Shown: piece by piece, positions 42,079-51,179 of the stretch | Position numbering within the stretch: position 1 is the first letter of the stretch | How the letters are laid out: every line of letters starts with the position of its first letter | Origin: CAG-964 sp902789345 | Lineage (GTDB): Bacteria > Bacillota > Clostridia > Oscillospirales > Acutalibacteraceae | Assembly: GCA_052117325.1 (NCBI GenBank) | Contig: JBQKJJ010000013.1 | DNA: 64,000 nt | Reading direction: 5' to 3' (one strand) | Notes under the pieces: generated by a model | What the model was told of the DNA's origin: nothing | Database searches by the model: none | What the model saw: only the letters and a program-made list of their open reading frames with translations | Position numbers and translations under genes: made by a program

Positions 42079-43938
42079 TTATTCGCCTTTTTCAGGGTCA
42101 TACTTACCCTCAAAGTAAATTTCATACCATACAAGGAAAATATAAATTGTCCATACCTTACGGCTGTTGTCCTCTTTACCGCTGAAATGCTCGTCCAAAA
42201 ATCCGGTAATAATTTCAGGGTTAAAGAATTTCTTAGCTGTTTCAGAGTTGAACATATCCTTTACAACATTGTAGTAACGCTCATCTCTTAGCCATACTCT
42301 TGTAGGCACAGGGAAACCAAGCTTCTTCTTTTCGGCTGTTTCAGGCGGTAAATGACGAAGTGCCGCCTTACGCATAGCGTACTTTGTGTTGTGCTTGTTT
42401 ACTCGTAGGCTTGTAGGTATCTTAGAAGCTACCTTAAATACCTCTTTATCAAGGAAAGGTACTCTAAGCTCCAGTGAGTTAGCCATACTCATTCTGTCAG
42501 CCTTTAGCAGAATGTCGCCAACCATCCACATATTAATGTCAAGGTACTGCATCTTTGTAACATCGTCATAATCAGGTACACGGCTGTAGTAAGTCTTACA
42601 CTTGTCCTGCGGACGGGTTGCGATAGATGGGTCTTTTAAAATCTTTTTCTTTTCCTCAAGGTCATACATAAAGGCGTTGCCTATGAACCTGTCCTCTAAC
42701 GGGTGTGTTGCTCTTATTAAATAGTCACGGCCCTTAATGTCAGGCAGTTTTTTCATTAGGCTGCATATTCCCTTACGCAGGCCGTAAGGCACAAGCTTTT
42801 GGTAAACCTTGAATACTCTTGGGTCGTTGTAGCAGGTGTAGCCGCCAAACAGCTCGTCTGCACCCTCGCCTGAAAGCACAACCTTTACATGCTCGCTTGC
42901 AATTTTAGAAACAAAGTAAAGTGCTATACAGGACGGGTCAGCCAAAGGCTGGTCCATATGGTATTGCACCTTTTTTATACTGCCCCAAAATTCCTCTGAT
43001 TTTATCAGCTTGTAGTGGTGGTCAACACCTATTTTCTTTGACAGGCGCTGTGCCCAGCTTATTTCGTTATACTTTTCGCCAAAGTCAAAGCCTACTGTAA
43101 AGGTTTTTTGGTCTGCAAAATATGTGGATACATAGCTTGAGTCAACGCCGCTTGACAAGAAACAGCCTACCTCAACATCACTTATTTTGTGTGCGTTTAC
43201 AGAATTCTCAAAAACCTTTTCAATTTCGTCTATTGCCTGTTCCTCTGTAAGGCTTTCATCAGGCTCAAACCTTGCCTCCCAATATCTGGTGGTAGTTACC
43301 TTGCCGTCCTTGTACCATAGGTAATGTCCCGGCATTAAGCAGTACACACCCTCAAAGAATGTTTCAGGCGGTACGGCATACTGGAAAGAAAGATAGTTGT
43401 CTAATGTTCTGTAGTTAAACTTCTTTTCAAAGCCCGGAAACTCAAGAATACTCTTAATTTCAGAGCCGTAAACAAAATTATTGCCAACCTGTGCATAGTG
43501 CATCGGCTTTATTCCGAAAAAGTCACGGGCAATAAACAGTGAATTATCCTTTAGGTTGTATATAGCAAAGCCAAACATACCTCTTAGTCTGTCCAAAAGC
43601 TTCTCCTGCCACTGCTCAAAGCCGTGTATAAGCACCTCTGAGTCAGACTCTGTGTAAAAAGTATGTCCCAACTCTATAAGCTCCTTACGCAGGTCACGGT
43701 AGTTATAAATCTCACCGTTAAAGGTAAGCACCATAGACTTGTCCTCGTTATATATAGGCTGATGACCGGCGTCTAGGTCAATAATACTCAGTCTTCTGAA
43801 GCCCATTGTTATTTTACTGTCAGGTTCTTTGTAGAAGCCACTGCTGTCAGGTCCACGGTGAGTAATAACCTTGGTCATTCTCTCTATGGTGTCGTCACGG
43901 CTTATAACCTCTCCTGTAAAACCACAAATACCACACAT
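42079..43938 (-). CDS. asnB: Asparagine synthetase, glutamine-hydrolysing
   Basis: The 619-residue class II amidotransferase starts MCGICGFTGEV, with the catalytic Cys2 of the glutaminase domain. The synthetase domain has the PP-loop region VGCFLSSGVDSSYVSTYF and LSGEGADELFGGY. It makes asparagine from aspartate, glutamine and ATP. It is monocistronic with its own promoter. Confidence 0.95.
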   Translation of the reverse strand: MCGICGFTGEVISRDDTIERMTKVITHRGPDSSGFYKEPDSKITMGFRRLSIIDLDAGHQPIYNEDKSMVLTFNGEIYNYRDLRKELIELGHTFYTESDSEVLIHGFEQWQEKLLDRLRGMFGFAIYNLKDNSLFIARDFFGIKPMHYAQVGNNFVYGSEIKSILEFPGFEKKFNYRTLDNYLSFQYAVPPETFFEGVYCLMPGHYLWYKDGKVTTTRYWEARFEPDESLTEEQAIDEIEKVFENSVNAHKISDVEVGCFLSSGVDSSYVSTYFADQKTFTVGFDFGEKYNEISWAQRLSKKIGVDHHYKLIKSEEFWGSIKKVQYHMDQPLADPSCIALYFVSKIASEHVKVVLSGEGADELFGGYTCYNDPRVFKVYQKLVPYGLRKGICSLMKKLPDIKGRDYLIRATHPLEDRFIGNAFMYDLEEKKKILKDPSIATRPQDKCKTYYSRVPDYDDVTKMQYLDINMWMVGDILLKADRMSMANSLELRVPFLDKEVFKVASKIPTSLRVNKHNTKYAMRKAALRHLPPETAEKKKLGFPVPTRVWLRDERYYNVVKDMFNSETAKKFFNPEIITGFLDEHFSGKEDNSRKVWTIYIFLVWYEIYFEGKYDPEKGE

Positions 43939-44030
43939 ATTGGCAATCTCCTTTACATTTTCGTATACAAATAATAACTATATAATACCTCTGTAAAAGG
44001 TGTAATATATCTAAACACAATTTACTGATA

Positions 44031-44059
44031 ATTTTAACATAAAAGCATATTTCTTTCAA
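44031..44059 (-). promoter_or_regulatory. asnB promoter
   Basis: On the minus strand TTGAAA (44059-44054), 17 bases, TAAAAT (44036-44031). It leaves a leader of roughly 85 bases with no known riboswitch. Confidence 0.7.
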
Positions 44060-44192
44060 GTAAATGCACCGACCCAAATATTAAAATAATGCTATGGCGC
44101 AATAATGATTTTTAGTTATTATTTTTTAAAAATTCAAAAATTCTGGTTTATGTCCGAAAAAATGGTCATAAATATTAGAGTATAGTATATTG

Positions 44193-44277
44193 TTTTACGG
44201 ATTTACATACATTTCACTTTTCTTTACGAAAGGTTTACTGAAATAAATATTTAGATTTCACAATATGGTTTTATACT
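44193..44277 (+). promoter_or_regulatory. Pho-box array and promoter of the pst operon
   Basis: Direct repeats of TTTAC-like half sites lie at 44202, 44213 (TTCAC), 44223 and 44234, with TTTCAC again at 44256. All are spaced by about 11 bp or twice that. A further TTTAC is at 44194. The last half site is followed after 10 bases by a -10 box, TATACT (44272-44277). This is the expected layout for activation by the PhoB/PhoP encoded downstream. Confidence 0.72.
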
Positions 44278-44348
44278 CCTAAATGTACCCGAGAGAGAAA
44301 GAAAAAATATTACGGGGGTTTAACCTATTTTAAAAGGAGATTATTAAA

Positions 44349-45248
44349 ATGAAAACAAAGAAGATTTTAGCAACAGCAGCAGCCGGTTTAATTGTAATGG
44401 CTTCACTTGCAGGATGCGGCAGCACAGGCAGCAGCTCAAGTTCCGACAATTCAAGCGCAAGCGGCTTTGACACAAAATCTAACATTTCAGTAATAACAAG
44501 AGAAGACGGTTCAGGTACCCGTTCAGCTTTTATTGAGCTAACAGGCGTACAGGAGGAAAAGAACGGAACAAAAACCGACAACACACTGTCATCAGCTATT
44601 GTACAAAGCAGCACACAGGCTGTTCTGACAGGCGTTGCAGGCGACCCAACAGCTATAGGCTACATTTCACTTGGTTCACTTAACGATACGGTAAAGGCAG
44701 CAAAAATTGACGGTGTTGAACCAACATCAGAAACAGTAAAGGACGGTTCTTACAAAATTTCAAGACCGTTTAACATTGCCACAAAGGATAATCTAAGCGA
44801 GGCCGCTCAAAACTTTATTGATTATATTCTAAGTAAAGAAGGTCAGGAAATTGTCAATAAGGACTATGTAGAGGCTGTAGACAACGCAAAGCCTTTTGCA
44901 GGAGCTAAGAGCAAGGGTAAGGTAAAGGTTGGCGGTTCGTCTTCCGTATCACCTGTAATGGAAAAGCTGGCAGAGGCTTATCAGAAAGTAAACAAGGATG
45001 TTACAGTTGAAGTAAATACAAGCGACTCCTCAACAGGTATGTCACAGGCAGCTGAGGGAACAGTTGATATCGGTATGGCTTCAAGAGAGCTAAAAGACAG
45101 TGAAACAGCAAAGGGCATTAAGGGTACTGTTATAGCAAAGGACGGTATTGCAGTAATTGTTAATAAGTCAAATACAGTTGAAGACATTAAGCTTGACCAG
45201 CTAAAGGGTATATACACAGGCAGCATAACAACTTGGGAGCTTGGCTAA
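44349..45248 (+). CDS. pstS: Phosphate-binding lipoprotein PstS, circularly permuted
   Basis: The 299-residue protein starts with a lipoprotein signal (lipobox LAGC, Cys23) and a Ser-rich linker. It then reads ISVITREDGSGTRSAF at residues 46-61, which in ordinary PstS is the second half. The usual first half (GGSSSVSPVMEKLAEAY, DSSTGM, DIGMASRELKDSE) comes only from residue 195, and the protein stops at IYTGSITTWELG. In normal PstS that sequence runs directly into ISVITREDGSGTR. All phosphate-binding segments are present but in swapped order. It binds phosphate outside the membrane for PstCAB. Confidence 0.95.
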   Translation: MKTKKILATAAAGLIVMASLAGCGSTGSSSSSDNSSASGFDTKSNISVITREDGSGTRSAFIELTGVQEEKNGTKTDNTLSSAIVQSSTQAVLTGVAGDPTAIGYISLGSLNDTVKAAKIDGVEPTSETVKDGSYKISRPFNIATKDNLSEAAQNFIDYILSKEGQEIVNKDYVEAVDNAKPFAGAKSKGKVKVGGSSSVSPVMEKLAEAYQKVNKDVTVEVNTSDSSTGMSQAAEGTVDIGMASRELKDSETAKGIKGTVIAKDGIAVIVNKSNTVEDIKLDQLKGIYTGSITTWELG

Positions 45249-45321
45249 AAAACAGGCTTTAACAAAATAAATCATCAGGGCAACCGGTGCTGCCCTGTAT
45301 TTGCAAGAAAGGGAAAAACTA

Positions 45322-46182
45322 ATGCGTAAATATAAAGAAAAGATAATGCAAGTGGTTTTCTTGTGTGCGGCTCTTGTTTCAATAGCGGCAGTTTTGTTAA
45401 TATGCTTGTTCCTGTTTGTAAACGGTATTCCGGCAATGGCAAAAATAGGAGTATTTGACTTTTTGTTAGGTACTAAGTGGGCGCCAAACAACGAGCCTGC
45501 CAGCTACGGAATATGGCCTATGATTTTAGGCAGCATATATATAACGGTAGGTGCAGTGGTACTGGGTGTTCCTATAGGTATTATGACGGCTATATGCCTT
45601 TCAAGATTTTGCCCGAGAAGGCTGTACAAGATAATTAAGCCGGCAATTGACTTACTTGCAGGTATACCGTCTGTTGTATACGGATTTTTTGGTATGGTAG
45701 TGCTTGTACCGTTTATACGCAATACCTTTGGCGGAAGCGGCTACGGAATTTTAACGGCCTCTGTTTTGCTTGCCATAATGATACTTCCAACAATAGTAAG
45801 CGTGTCCGAAAGTGCAATTAACGCCGTGCCGGATTCCTACTACGAGGGTGCTTTGGCACTTGGCTCAACAAAAGAACGCAGCGTGTTCCGCACAGTAGTG
45901 CCGGCAGCAAAGTCCGGTATTTTGGCAGGTGTTGTACTTGGCATAGGCAGAGCCATAGGCGAAACAATGGCAGTTATACTTGTTGCAGGCAACAGTACGG
46001 TAATACCAAACAGCATATTGTCAGGTGTGCGCACACTTACAACAAATATAGTTCTTGAAATGGGCTATGCAACCGATTTGCACCGTGAGGCGCTTATAGC
46101 TACAGGCGTTGTACTGTTTGTACTGATTCTTATAATCAATCTGCTGTTTGCGGTAATAAAAAATAAGGGGGCAAAATCATAA
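45322..46182 (+). CDS. pstC: Phosphate ABC transporter permease PstC
   Basis: The 286-residue permease has six hydrophobic segments and the coupling-helix region ALGSTKERSVFRTVVPAAKSGI that contacts the ATPase. The segment DLLAGIPSVVYGFFGM is typical of Pst permeases. I choose the ATG at 45322 behind GAAAGGG; a TTG at 45301 lies too near for a longer form. It overlaps pstA by one base. Confidence 0.95.
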   Translation: MRKYKEKIMQVVFLCAALVSIAAVLLICLFLFVNGIPAMAKIGVFDFLLGTKWAPNNEPASYGIWPMILGSIYITVGAVVLGVPIGIMTAICLSRFCPRRLYKIIKPAIDLLAGIPSVVYGFFGMVVLVPFIRNTFGGSGYGILTASVLLAIMILPTIVSVSESAINAVPDSYYEGALALGSTKERSVFRTVVPAAKSGILAGVVLGIGRAIGETMAVILVAGNSTVIPNSILSGVRTLTTNIVLEMGYATDLHREALIATGVVLFVLILIINLLFAVIKNKGAKS

Positions 46183-47093
46183 TGGCTGTCAAAGATAAAA
46201 CTGCTGTAAATGCAGAAAACATACAGGCTATTAATACTGTAACCTTTAAGCAAAAAATGCTCCAGTACAAGAACCACCCATCGTCACTTGTACTGTTAAT
46301 ATTGGTAATACTTTGCGCAGTAATTACAGTAGGCGCACTCTTATTTTTAATAGCGTACATTTTAGTTCAAGGTATTCCAAACCTTACACCGGAGCTGTTT
46401 TCACTTGAGTACACCTCCGAAAATGCTTCATTAATGCCGGCACTTTTAAATACAGTGCTTATAACAGCTATCTCACTTGTTATTGCCGTACCTTTGGGAA
46501 TTTTTGCAGCTATATATTTGGTAGAGTATGCAAAAAGGGGCAACAAGCTTGTGTCTATGGTAAGAATGACGGCAGAAACCCTTTCTGGTATACCGTCTAT
46601 TGTCTACGGCTTGTTTGGTATGCTGTTTTTTGTAACTACACTGGGCTGGGGCAACTCGCTTATTGCAGGCTCCTGTACGCTGGCTATTATGATACTGCCG
46701 CTTATAATGCGTACTACAGAAGAGGCTCTTAACACAGTGCCGGATTCTTTCAGAGAGGGCAGCTTCGGTCTTGGTGCCGGTAAGCTTAGAACAGTGTTTA
46801 GGGTAATTCTTCCTACTGCTGTTCCGGGTATTCTGTCAGGCGTAATTCTTGCAATAGGAAGAATAGTCGGCGAGTCGGCTGCGCTTATTTATACAGCAGG
46901 TACAATAGCACAGTACCCAAAGGATATTTTTTCATCAACAAGAACGCTGTCAGTGCATATGTACCTGTGTACTAACGAGGGTTTGCACACAAGCCAGGCC
47001 TACGGCACAGCGGTTGTTTTGCTTGTAATGGTGGTAATTATAAATGCCCTGTCATCCTTTGCGGCTAAAAAGCTGACAAAGAAAATGGGTTAA
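46182..47093 (+). CDS. pstA: Phosphate ABC transporter permease PstA
   Basis: The 303-residue second permease has an N-terminal cytoplasmic stretch of about 35 residues, six hydrophobic segments, AETLSGIPSIVYGLFGM and the coupling motif GAGKLRTVFRVILPTAVPGI. It pairs with PstC to form the channel. Its ATG overlaps the pstC stop. Confidence 0.95.
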   Translation: MAVKDKTAVNAENIQAINTVTFKQKMLQYKNHPSSLVLLILVILCAVITVGALLFLIAYILVQGIPNLTPELFSLEYTSENASLMPALLNTVLITAISLVIAVPLGIFAAIYLVEYAKRGNKLVSMVRMTAETLSGIPSIVYGLFGMLFFVTTLGWGNSLIAGSCTLAIMILPLIMRTTEEALNTVPDSFREGSFGLGAGKLRTVFRVILPTAVPGILSGVILAIGRIVGESAALIYTAGTIAQYPKDIFSSTRTLSVHMYLCTNEGLHTSQAYGTAVVLLVMVVIINALSSFAAKKLTKKMG

Positions 47094-47109
47094 GACGGAG
47101 GAAAAATTA

Positions 47110-47859
47110 ATGGAGAAATTTGAAATTTCCAATATGGAGCTTTACTACGGCAGCTTTAAAGCTCTGAAAAATATAAATTTAAAGCTTAGCGAAAAGGAAA
47201 TTACTGCCTTTATAGGTCCTTCAGGCTGCGGTAAATCTACATTGCTAAAGTCCCTTAACAGAATGAACGACCTTGTAGAGGGCTGCAAAATAACGGGTAA
47301 AATTCTTCTTGACGGTAAGGATATATACGGTAACATAGACATTAACCAGCTAAGAAAAAGAGTAGGTATGGTTTTCCAAAAGCCAAACCCGTTTCCTATG
47401 AGTATTTATGACAACATTGCATACGGTCCCCGTACACACGGCATACGCAAAAAAAGCCAGCTTGACGAAATTGTAGAAAAGGCACTGCGTGACGCCGCAA
47501 TTTGGGACGAGGTAAAGGACAGACTAAAGAAAAACGCACTTGGTATGTCCGGCGGTCAGCAGCAAAGGCTTTGCATAGCCAGGGCGCTGGCAGTAGAGCC
47601 GGAGGTTTTGCTTATGGATGAGCCTACTTCTGCACTTGACCCAATTTCTACATCAAAAATTGAAGACTTGGCGTTGGAGCTAAAGAATAAATATACCATC
47701 ATTATGGTTACACATAATATGCAGCAGGCAGCAAGAATTTCTGACAAAACAGCGTTTTTCCTGCTTGGCGAGGTAGTAGAGTTTAACCAAACAGCAAAAA
47801 TATTTAATATGCCTCAGGACAAAAGAACAGAGGAGTATATTTCGGGGAGGTTCGGTTAA
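47110..47859 (+). CDS. pstB: Phosphate ABC transporter ATPase PstB
   Basis: The 249-residue ABC ATPase has Walker A GPSGCGKST, the signature MSGGQQQRLCIARALA, and Walker B VLLMDEPTSALD. It powers phosphate import through PstCA. It lies 16 bases after pstA behind GGAGG, and phoU follows after two bases. Confidence 0.97.
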   Translation: MEKFEISNMELYYGSFKALKNINLKLSEKEITAFIGPSGCGKSTLLKSLNRMNDLVEGCKITGKILLDGKDIYGNIDINQLRKRVGMVFQKPNPFPMSIYDNIAYGPRTHGIRKKSQLDEIVEKALRDAAIWDEVKDRLKKNALGMSGGQQQRLCIARALAVEPEVLLMDEPTSALDPISTSKIEDLALELKNKYTIIMVTHNMQQAARISDKTAFFLLGEVVEFNQTAKIFNMPQDKRTEEYISGRFG

Positions 47860-47861
47860 TA

Positions 47862-48554
47862 ATGAGAAATTTATATATGGCGCAGCTTGACGGTATAAAT
47901 AATAATGTTATTGATATGGGGCTGGTATTGGGCAATGCCATTGAAAATTCTATTTTGTGCCTAAAGGACAACGACGAAAAGCTTGTAAAGGCAGCAAAGG
48001 AAATTGAGCTTGACATTGATAAAATGGAAAAGAACATTGAAAGCCAGTGCTTAAATGTTATTTTACAGCAGCAGCCTGTAGCAAGCGACTTTCACTTTGT
48101 TTCGGCAGCACTGAAAATGATTACCGATATGGAGCGTATTGGCGACATTACCGACGATATTGCGTCGCTGTCTGTTATGATTAAGGTATGCCGTGGAAGC
48201 AAAGCCCTTGAGGATATTATCAGAATGGGTAAAATTACAGTTGAAATGCTTAAAGGCAGCATAGACGCATATGTAAATCGTGATGTTAAGGCGGCACTGA
48301 ATGTTTGTAAAACAGACGACCGTGTAGACGATTACTTTAACAAGGTTAAAGACCAGCTTATTAATATGATTAAAACCGATGCTAAAGGGGCAGAGGAAGC
48401 ACCTGACGCACTTATGGTTGCAAAGTATTTTGAGCGCCTAGGCGACCATTGCGTAAACCTTGCAGAATGGGTTATATATGCCTTTACAGGCAAGCACAAA
48501 GACCACCTTGACAGCCTGGAGGATATTGACGAGGCTATAAAGGATATTCTATAG
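47862..48554 (+). CDS. phoU: Phosphate signalling regulator PhoU
   Basis: The 230-residue helical protein has the two three-helix PhoU repeats, with metal-binding runs in each half (MITDMERIGDITDDIA; YFERLGDHCVNLAEW). PhoU links Pst transport to the PhoR kinase and keeps the Pho response off when phosphate is ample. It is last in pstSCAB-phoU. Confidence 0.95.
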   Translation: MRNLYMAQLDGINNNVIDMGLVLGNAIENSILCLKDNDEKLVKAAKEIELDIDKMEKNIESQCLNVILQQQPVASDFHFVSAALKMITDMERIGDITDDIASLSVMIKVCRGSKALEDIIRMGKITVEMLKGSIDAYVNRDVKAALNVCKTDDRVDDYFNKVKDQLINMIKTDAKGAEEAPDALMVAKYFERLGDHCVNLAEWVIYAFTGKHKDHLDSLEDIDEAIKDIL

Positions 48555-48560
48555 CACGAT

Positions 48561-48614
48561 TTTACGAATATTTTACACAACAAGTACACTTTTTTACTCC
48601 GACTATGGTATAAT
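48561..48614 (+). promoter_or_regulatory. Pho boxes and promoter of phoBR
   Basis: TTTAC half sites lie at 48561, 48572 and 48593, with a degenerate AGTAC at 48583. All are about 11 bp apart. After the last site 11 bases lead to TATAAT (48609-48614). The promoter therefore looks Pho-activated and gives autoregulation of phoBR. Confidence 0.7.
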
Positions 48615-48631
48615 CACCATAGTCGGTTTTA
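48599..48631 (+). terminator. Terminator of the pst operon, overlapping the phoB -10 box
   Basis: CCGACTATGGT pairs perfectly with ACCATAGTCGG, followed by TTTTAT. The loop and inner stem contain TATAAT, the likely -10 box of phoB. Confidence 0.75.
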
Positions 48632-48692
48632 TAATGTGAAAATATACTCAAAGTAATAATATACAAAATGTATAAAATAAGAGGTGTTTAAT

Positions 48693-49361
48693 GTGATTTA
48701 CATTGTTGAGGATGATATAGATATTCGTGAACTGGAGGGGTACGCTCTAAAAAACAGCGGCTACGAGGTTATGTCCTTTGGCGAAAGTCAGGCATTTTTT
48801 AACGCCTGTAACGAAACCGTGCCAAGTCTTGTACTGCTTGACATAATGCTGCCAAACGAGGACGGACTGTCTATACTTACAAAAATAAGAGCAGACGAAA
48901 GAATGCAAAAGGTGCCGGTAATTATGGTTACTGCAAAAACCTCTGAAATTGATAAGGTAAAAGGTCTTGATATGGGCGCCGACGATTATATTTCTAAGCC
49001 TTTTGGCGTAATGGAGCTTGTATCAAGGGTAAGGGCACTGTTAAGACGCTGTGAACAAAAGCAGGAGCTTACGGTTTTGGAATACCATGGTATAACTGTA
49101 GACGATTTTAAGCACAAGGTTACGGCTAACGGCGAGCCTTGCGTGCTGACCTACAAGGAGTATGAGCTTTTGAAGTATTTGCTTGCCAACAAGGACATAG
49201 TTTTAACCAGAGAAAAGCTTTTGGAAAAGGTATGGGGCTATGATTTTGGAGGCGAAAGCCGTACAGTAGACGCCCACATAAAAACTTTAAGACAAAAGCT
49301 GGGCGACTGCGGCAGTGTTATAAAAACTGTACGCCATGTAGGCTATAAGGTAGGAGAATAA
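48693..49361 (+). CDS. phoB: Phosphate response regulator PhoB/PhoP
   Basis: The 222-residue OmpR-family regulator starts at GTG 48693 behind AAGAGGTG. The receiver has EDD near the N terminus, phosphorylation site Asp50 (LVLLDIML), a Thr switch in IMVTAK and Lys in SKPF. The C-terminal winged helix contains LLEKVWGYDFGGESRTVDAHI. It is encoded with its kinase right after the pst genes, so it is almost surely the phosphate-starvation regulator. Confidence 0.94.
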   Translation: MIYIVEDDIDIRELEGYALKNSGYEVMSFGESQAFFNACNETVPSLVLLDIMLPNEDGLSILTKIRADERMQKVPVIMVTAKTSEIDKVKGLDMGADDYISKPFGVMELVSRVRALLRRCEQKQELTVLEYHGITVDDFKHKVTANGEPCVLTYKEYELLKYLLANKDIVLTREKLLEKVWGYDFGGESRTVDAHIKTLRQKLGDCGSVIKTVRHVGYKVGE

Positions 49362-49364
49362 GAA

Positions 49365-51050
49365 TTGAAGCTGCGAACTACATTAACTAAAAGATTTGTT
49401 GTTGCTGCCGGTGTTGCCACATTGCTTACAGCTGTTTGCTGTTGTGTTGCCACTTGGTTTGCCTTTTCGGAGCAGGCATATAATGACCTTGCAAATTACG
49501 GCAGCTTTGTTGAAGAAGTGCTGGACGAAAACAACCAACAATATCCAAATTCAAATATAAAACTTATGGACGACTACCGCATTACGATAGTGGACAAAGA
49601 CGGAAAGGTGCTGTATGAAAGTAACCGGGAACTGGAAAAAGATGAAATGGGCAACCACAACGCCCGTCCCGAAATCCAGCAGGCCCTTGCCGAGGGCAAG
49701 GGTGAAAGCTCAAGGTATTCCAACTCAGTCAACAAGGTTACATACTACTACGCCATAAAAATGGACAACGGCAATGTACTGCGTATAGGAAAAACCGTAC
49801 AGAGTATTTTCAGCCTGTACGGTTGGATATTATTTATTGTGCTTTTCCTGGGAATATATGTTGTTCTCTTTAGTTTGCTTTTGGCAGGAAGACTGTCCAA
49901 AAAGATTGTAGAGCCTTTTAGTAATATGAAATTTGACAATAAAGATGTTGTCTATGAGGAGCTTAAGCCTTTTGCAGATACCATTGCAAAGCAGCAAAGG
50001 AAAATTAAAAAACAATTTGACGACCTACAGGAGCAGCGTGACAGAATAACCACCCTAATTGCAAATATGCGAGAGGGCTTTATTATGCTTGATGTTGACA
50101 AGGTTATTTTGGTTGAAAACGGCAGCGCAAAGAAGCTTTTAAAAACCAAGCACCACAATAATGAAGGCAAAAATATTTTGGAGGTTTACCAAAACGACAC
50201 CCTGCTGGACAGTGTAAACAAGGCGTCTAAGGGTGAAAGTACGGTAAACGAGGTTAAGCTTAACAAAAAGACAGTAAAGCTGTATGTTAGTCCAGTATAT
50301 ACAAACGGAGAGGTTGTAGGTGTAATATGCCTGCTGTTGGATATTACGGCACAGAAAAAAACAGAGAAGCTGCGCCGTGAATTTACAGCCAATGTTACTC
50401 ACGAGCTGAAAACCCCTCTTACCTCAATTTCAGGCTATGCGGAAATGATAGAAAACGGTATGGTAACAGAGCCTGAGGATATGCAAAAGTTTGCAGGAAG
50501 AATCCACAAGGAAGCAGGCAGACTTATATCCCTTATAGGCGATATTATGCGTCTTTCAAAAATGGACGACAAGGCATATCAAATAGAGGGTGTCAAAAAG
50601 GTAAATCTAAAGGATACTGTTGAGGAAGCAGTAGAAACTTTGGAAATGTCCACAAGAAAAAACAACATTACCATAGAAACCGATTTGCAGGATGTTACCG
50701 TAACCGGCAACGAAACACAGCTTTTTGAACTTGTGTACAACCTGTGTGACAACGCTATACGGTACAACAAGCCTAACGGAAAGGTGTATATAACACTTAA
50801 AACAGAAAACGAATCGCCTGTTCTTGTGGTAAAGGATACCGGTATAGGCATAGAAAAAAAGCATAAGGACAGAATATTCGAGCGTTTTTACCGTGTTGAT
50901 AAAAGCCGTTCCAAAGAAACGGGCGGTACGGGCCTTGGCTTGGCTATTGTAAAGCATATAGCGGAAATTCATAATGCAAAAATAAAGGTAGACAGTACTG
51001 TTGGTGAAGAAACAGAGATAACAGTTACCTTTTACCCAAAAGAAAATTAA
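49365..51050 (+). CDS. phoR: Phosphate sensor histidine kinase PhoR
   Basis: The 561-residue kinase starts at TTG. It has two membrane segments (about 10-32 and 145-170) enclosing an extracytoplasmic region, a coiled linker, a PAS domain (about 220-330), and a HisKA domain with phospho-acceptor His346 in NVTHELKTPLTS. The HATPase domain has boxes LCDNAIRYN, VKDTGIGIE and GGTGLGLAIVKHIAE. It phosphorylates PhoB on phosphate limitation. It follows phoB after three bases. Confidence 0.94.
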   Translation: MKLRTTLTKRFVVAAGVATLLTAVCCCVATWFAFSEQAYNDLANYGSFVEEVLDENNQQYPNSNIKLMDDYRITIVDKDGKVLYESNRELEKDEMGNHNARPEIQQALAEGKGESSRYSNSVNKVTYYYAIKMDNGNVLRIGKTVQSIFSLYGWILFIVLFLGIYVVLFSLLLAGRLSKKIVEPFSNMKFDNKDVVYEELKPFADTIAKQQRKIKKQFDDLQEQRDRITTLIANMREGFIMLDVDKVILVENGSAKKLLKTKHHNNEGKNILEVYQNDTLLDSVNKASKGESTVNEVKLNKKTVKLYVSPVYTNGEVVGVICLLLDITAQKKTEKLRREFTANVTHELKTPLTSISGYAEMIENGMVTEPEDMQKFAGRIHKEAGRLISLIGDIMRLSKMDDKAYQIEGVKKVNLKDTVEEAVETLEMSTRKNNITIETDLQDVTVTGNETQLFELVYNLCDNAIRYNKPNGKVYITLKTENESPVLVVKDTGIGIEKKHKDRIFERFYRVDKSRSKETGGTGLGLAIVKHIAEIHNAKIKVDSTVGEETEITVTFYPKEN

Positions 51051-51055
51051 ACCCC

Positions 51056-51099
51056 AAAAAGCAGAGCCTTGTTTTGAATTTGCAGGTTCTGCTTTTTTA
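51056..51099 (+). terminator. Terminator after phoR
   Basis: AAAAAGCAGAGCCT pairs with AGGTTCTGCTTTTT (one G-T pair), followed by T. Confidence 0.8.
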
Positions 51100-51179
51100 A
51101 ATAAAAAATGTGTTGAATTGTTCTTAATTATGTTATATAATAACAGCAATAATATTAGTAAAGTTGAGGGTTGATATTT

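Noticed and set aside
45201..45248. pstS truncated by a premature stop
   Set aside because: The part that seems missing after ITTWELG is present at the N-terminal end of the same protein, so the gene is permuted and not broken.
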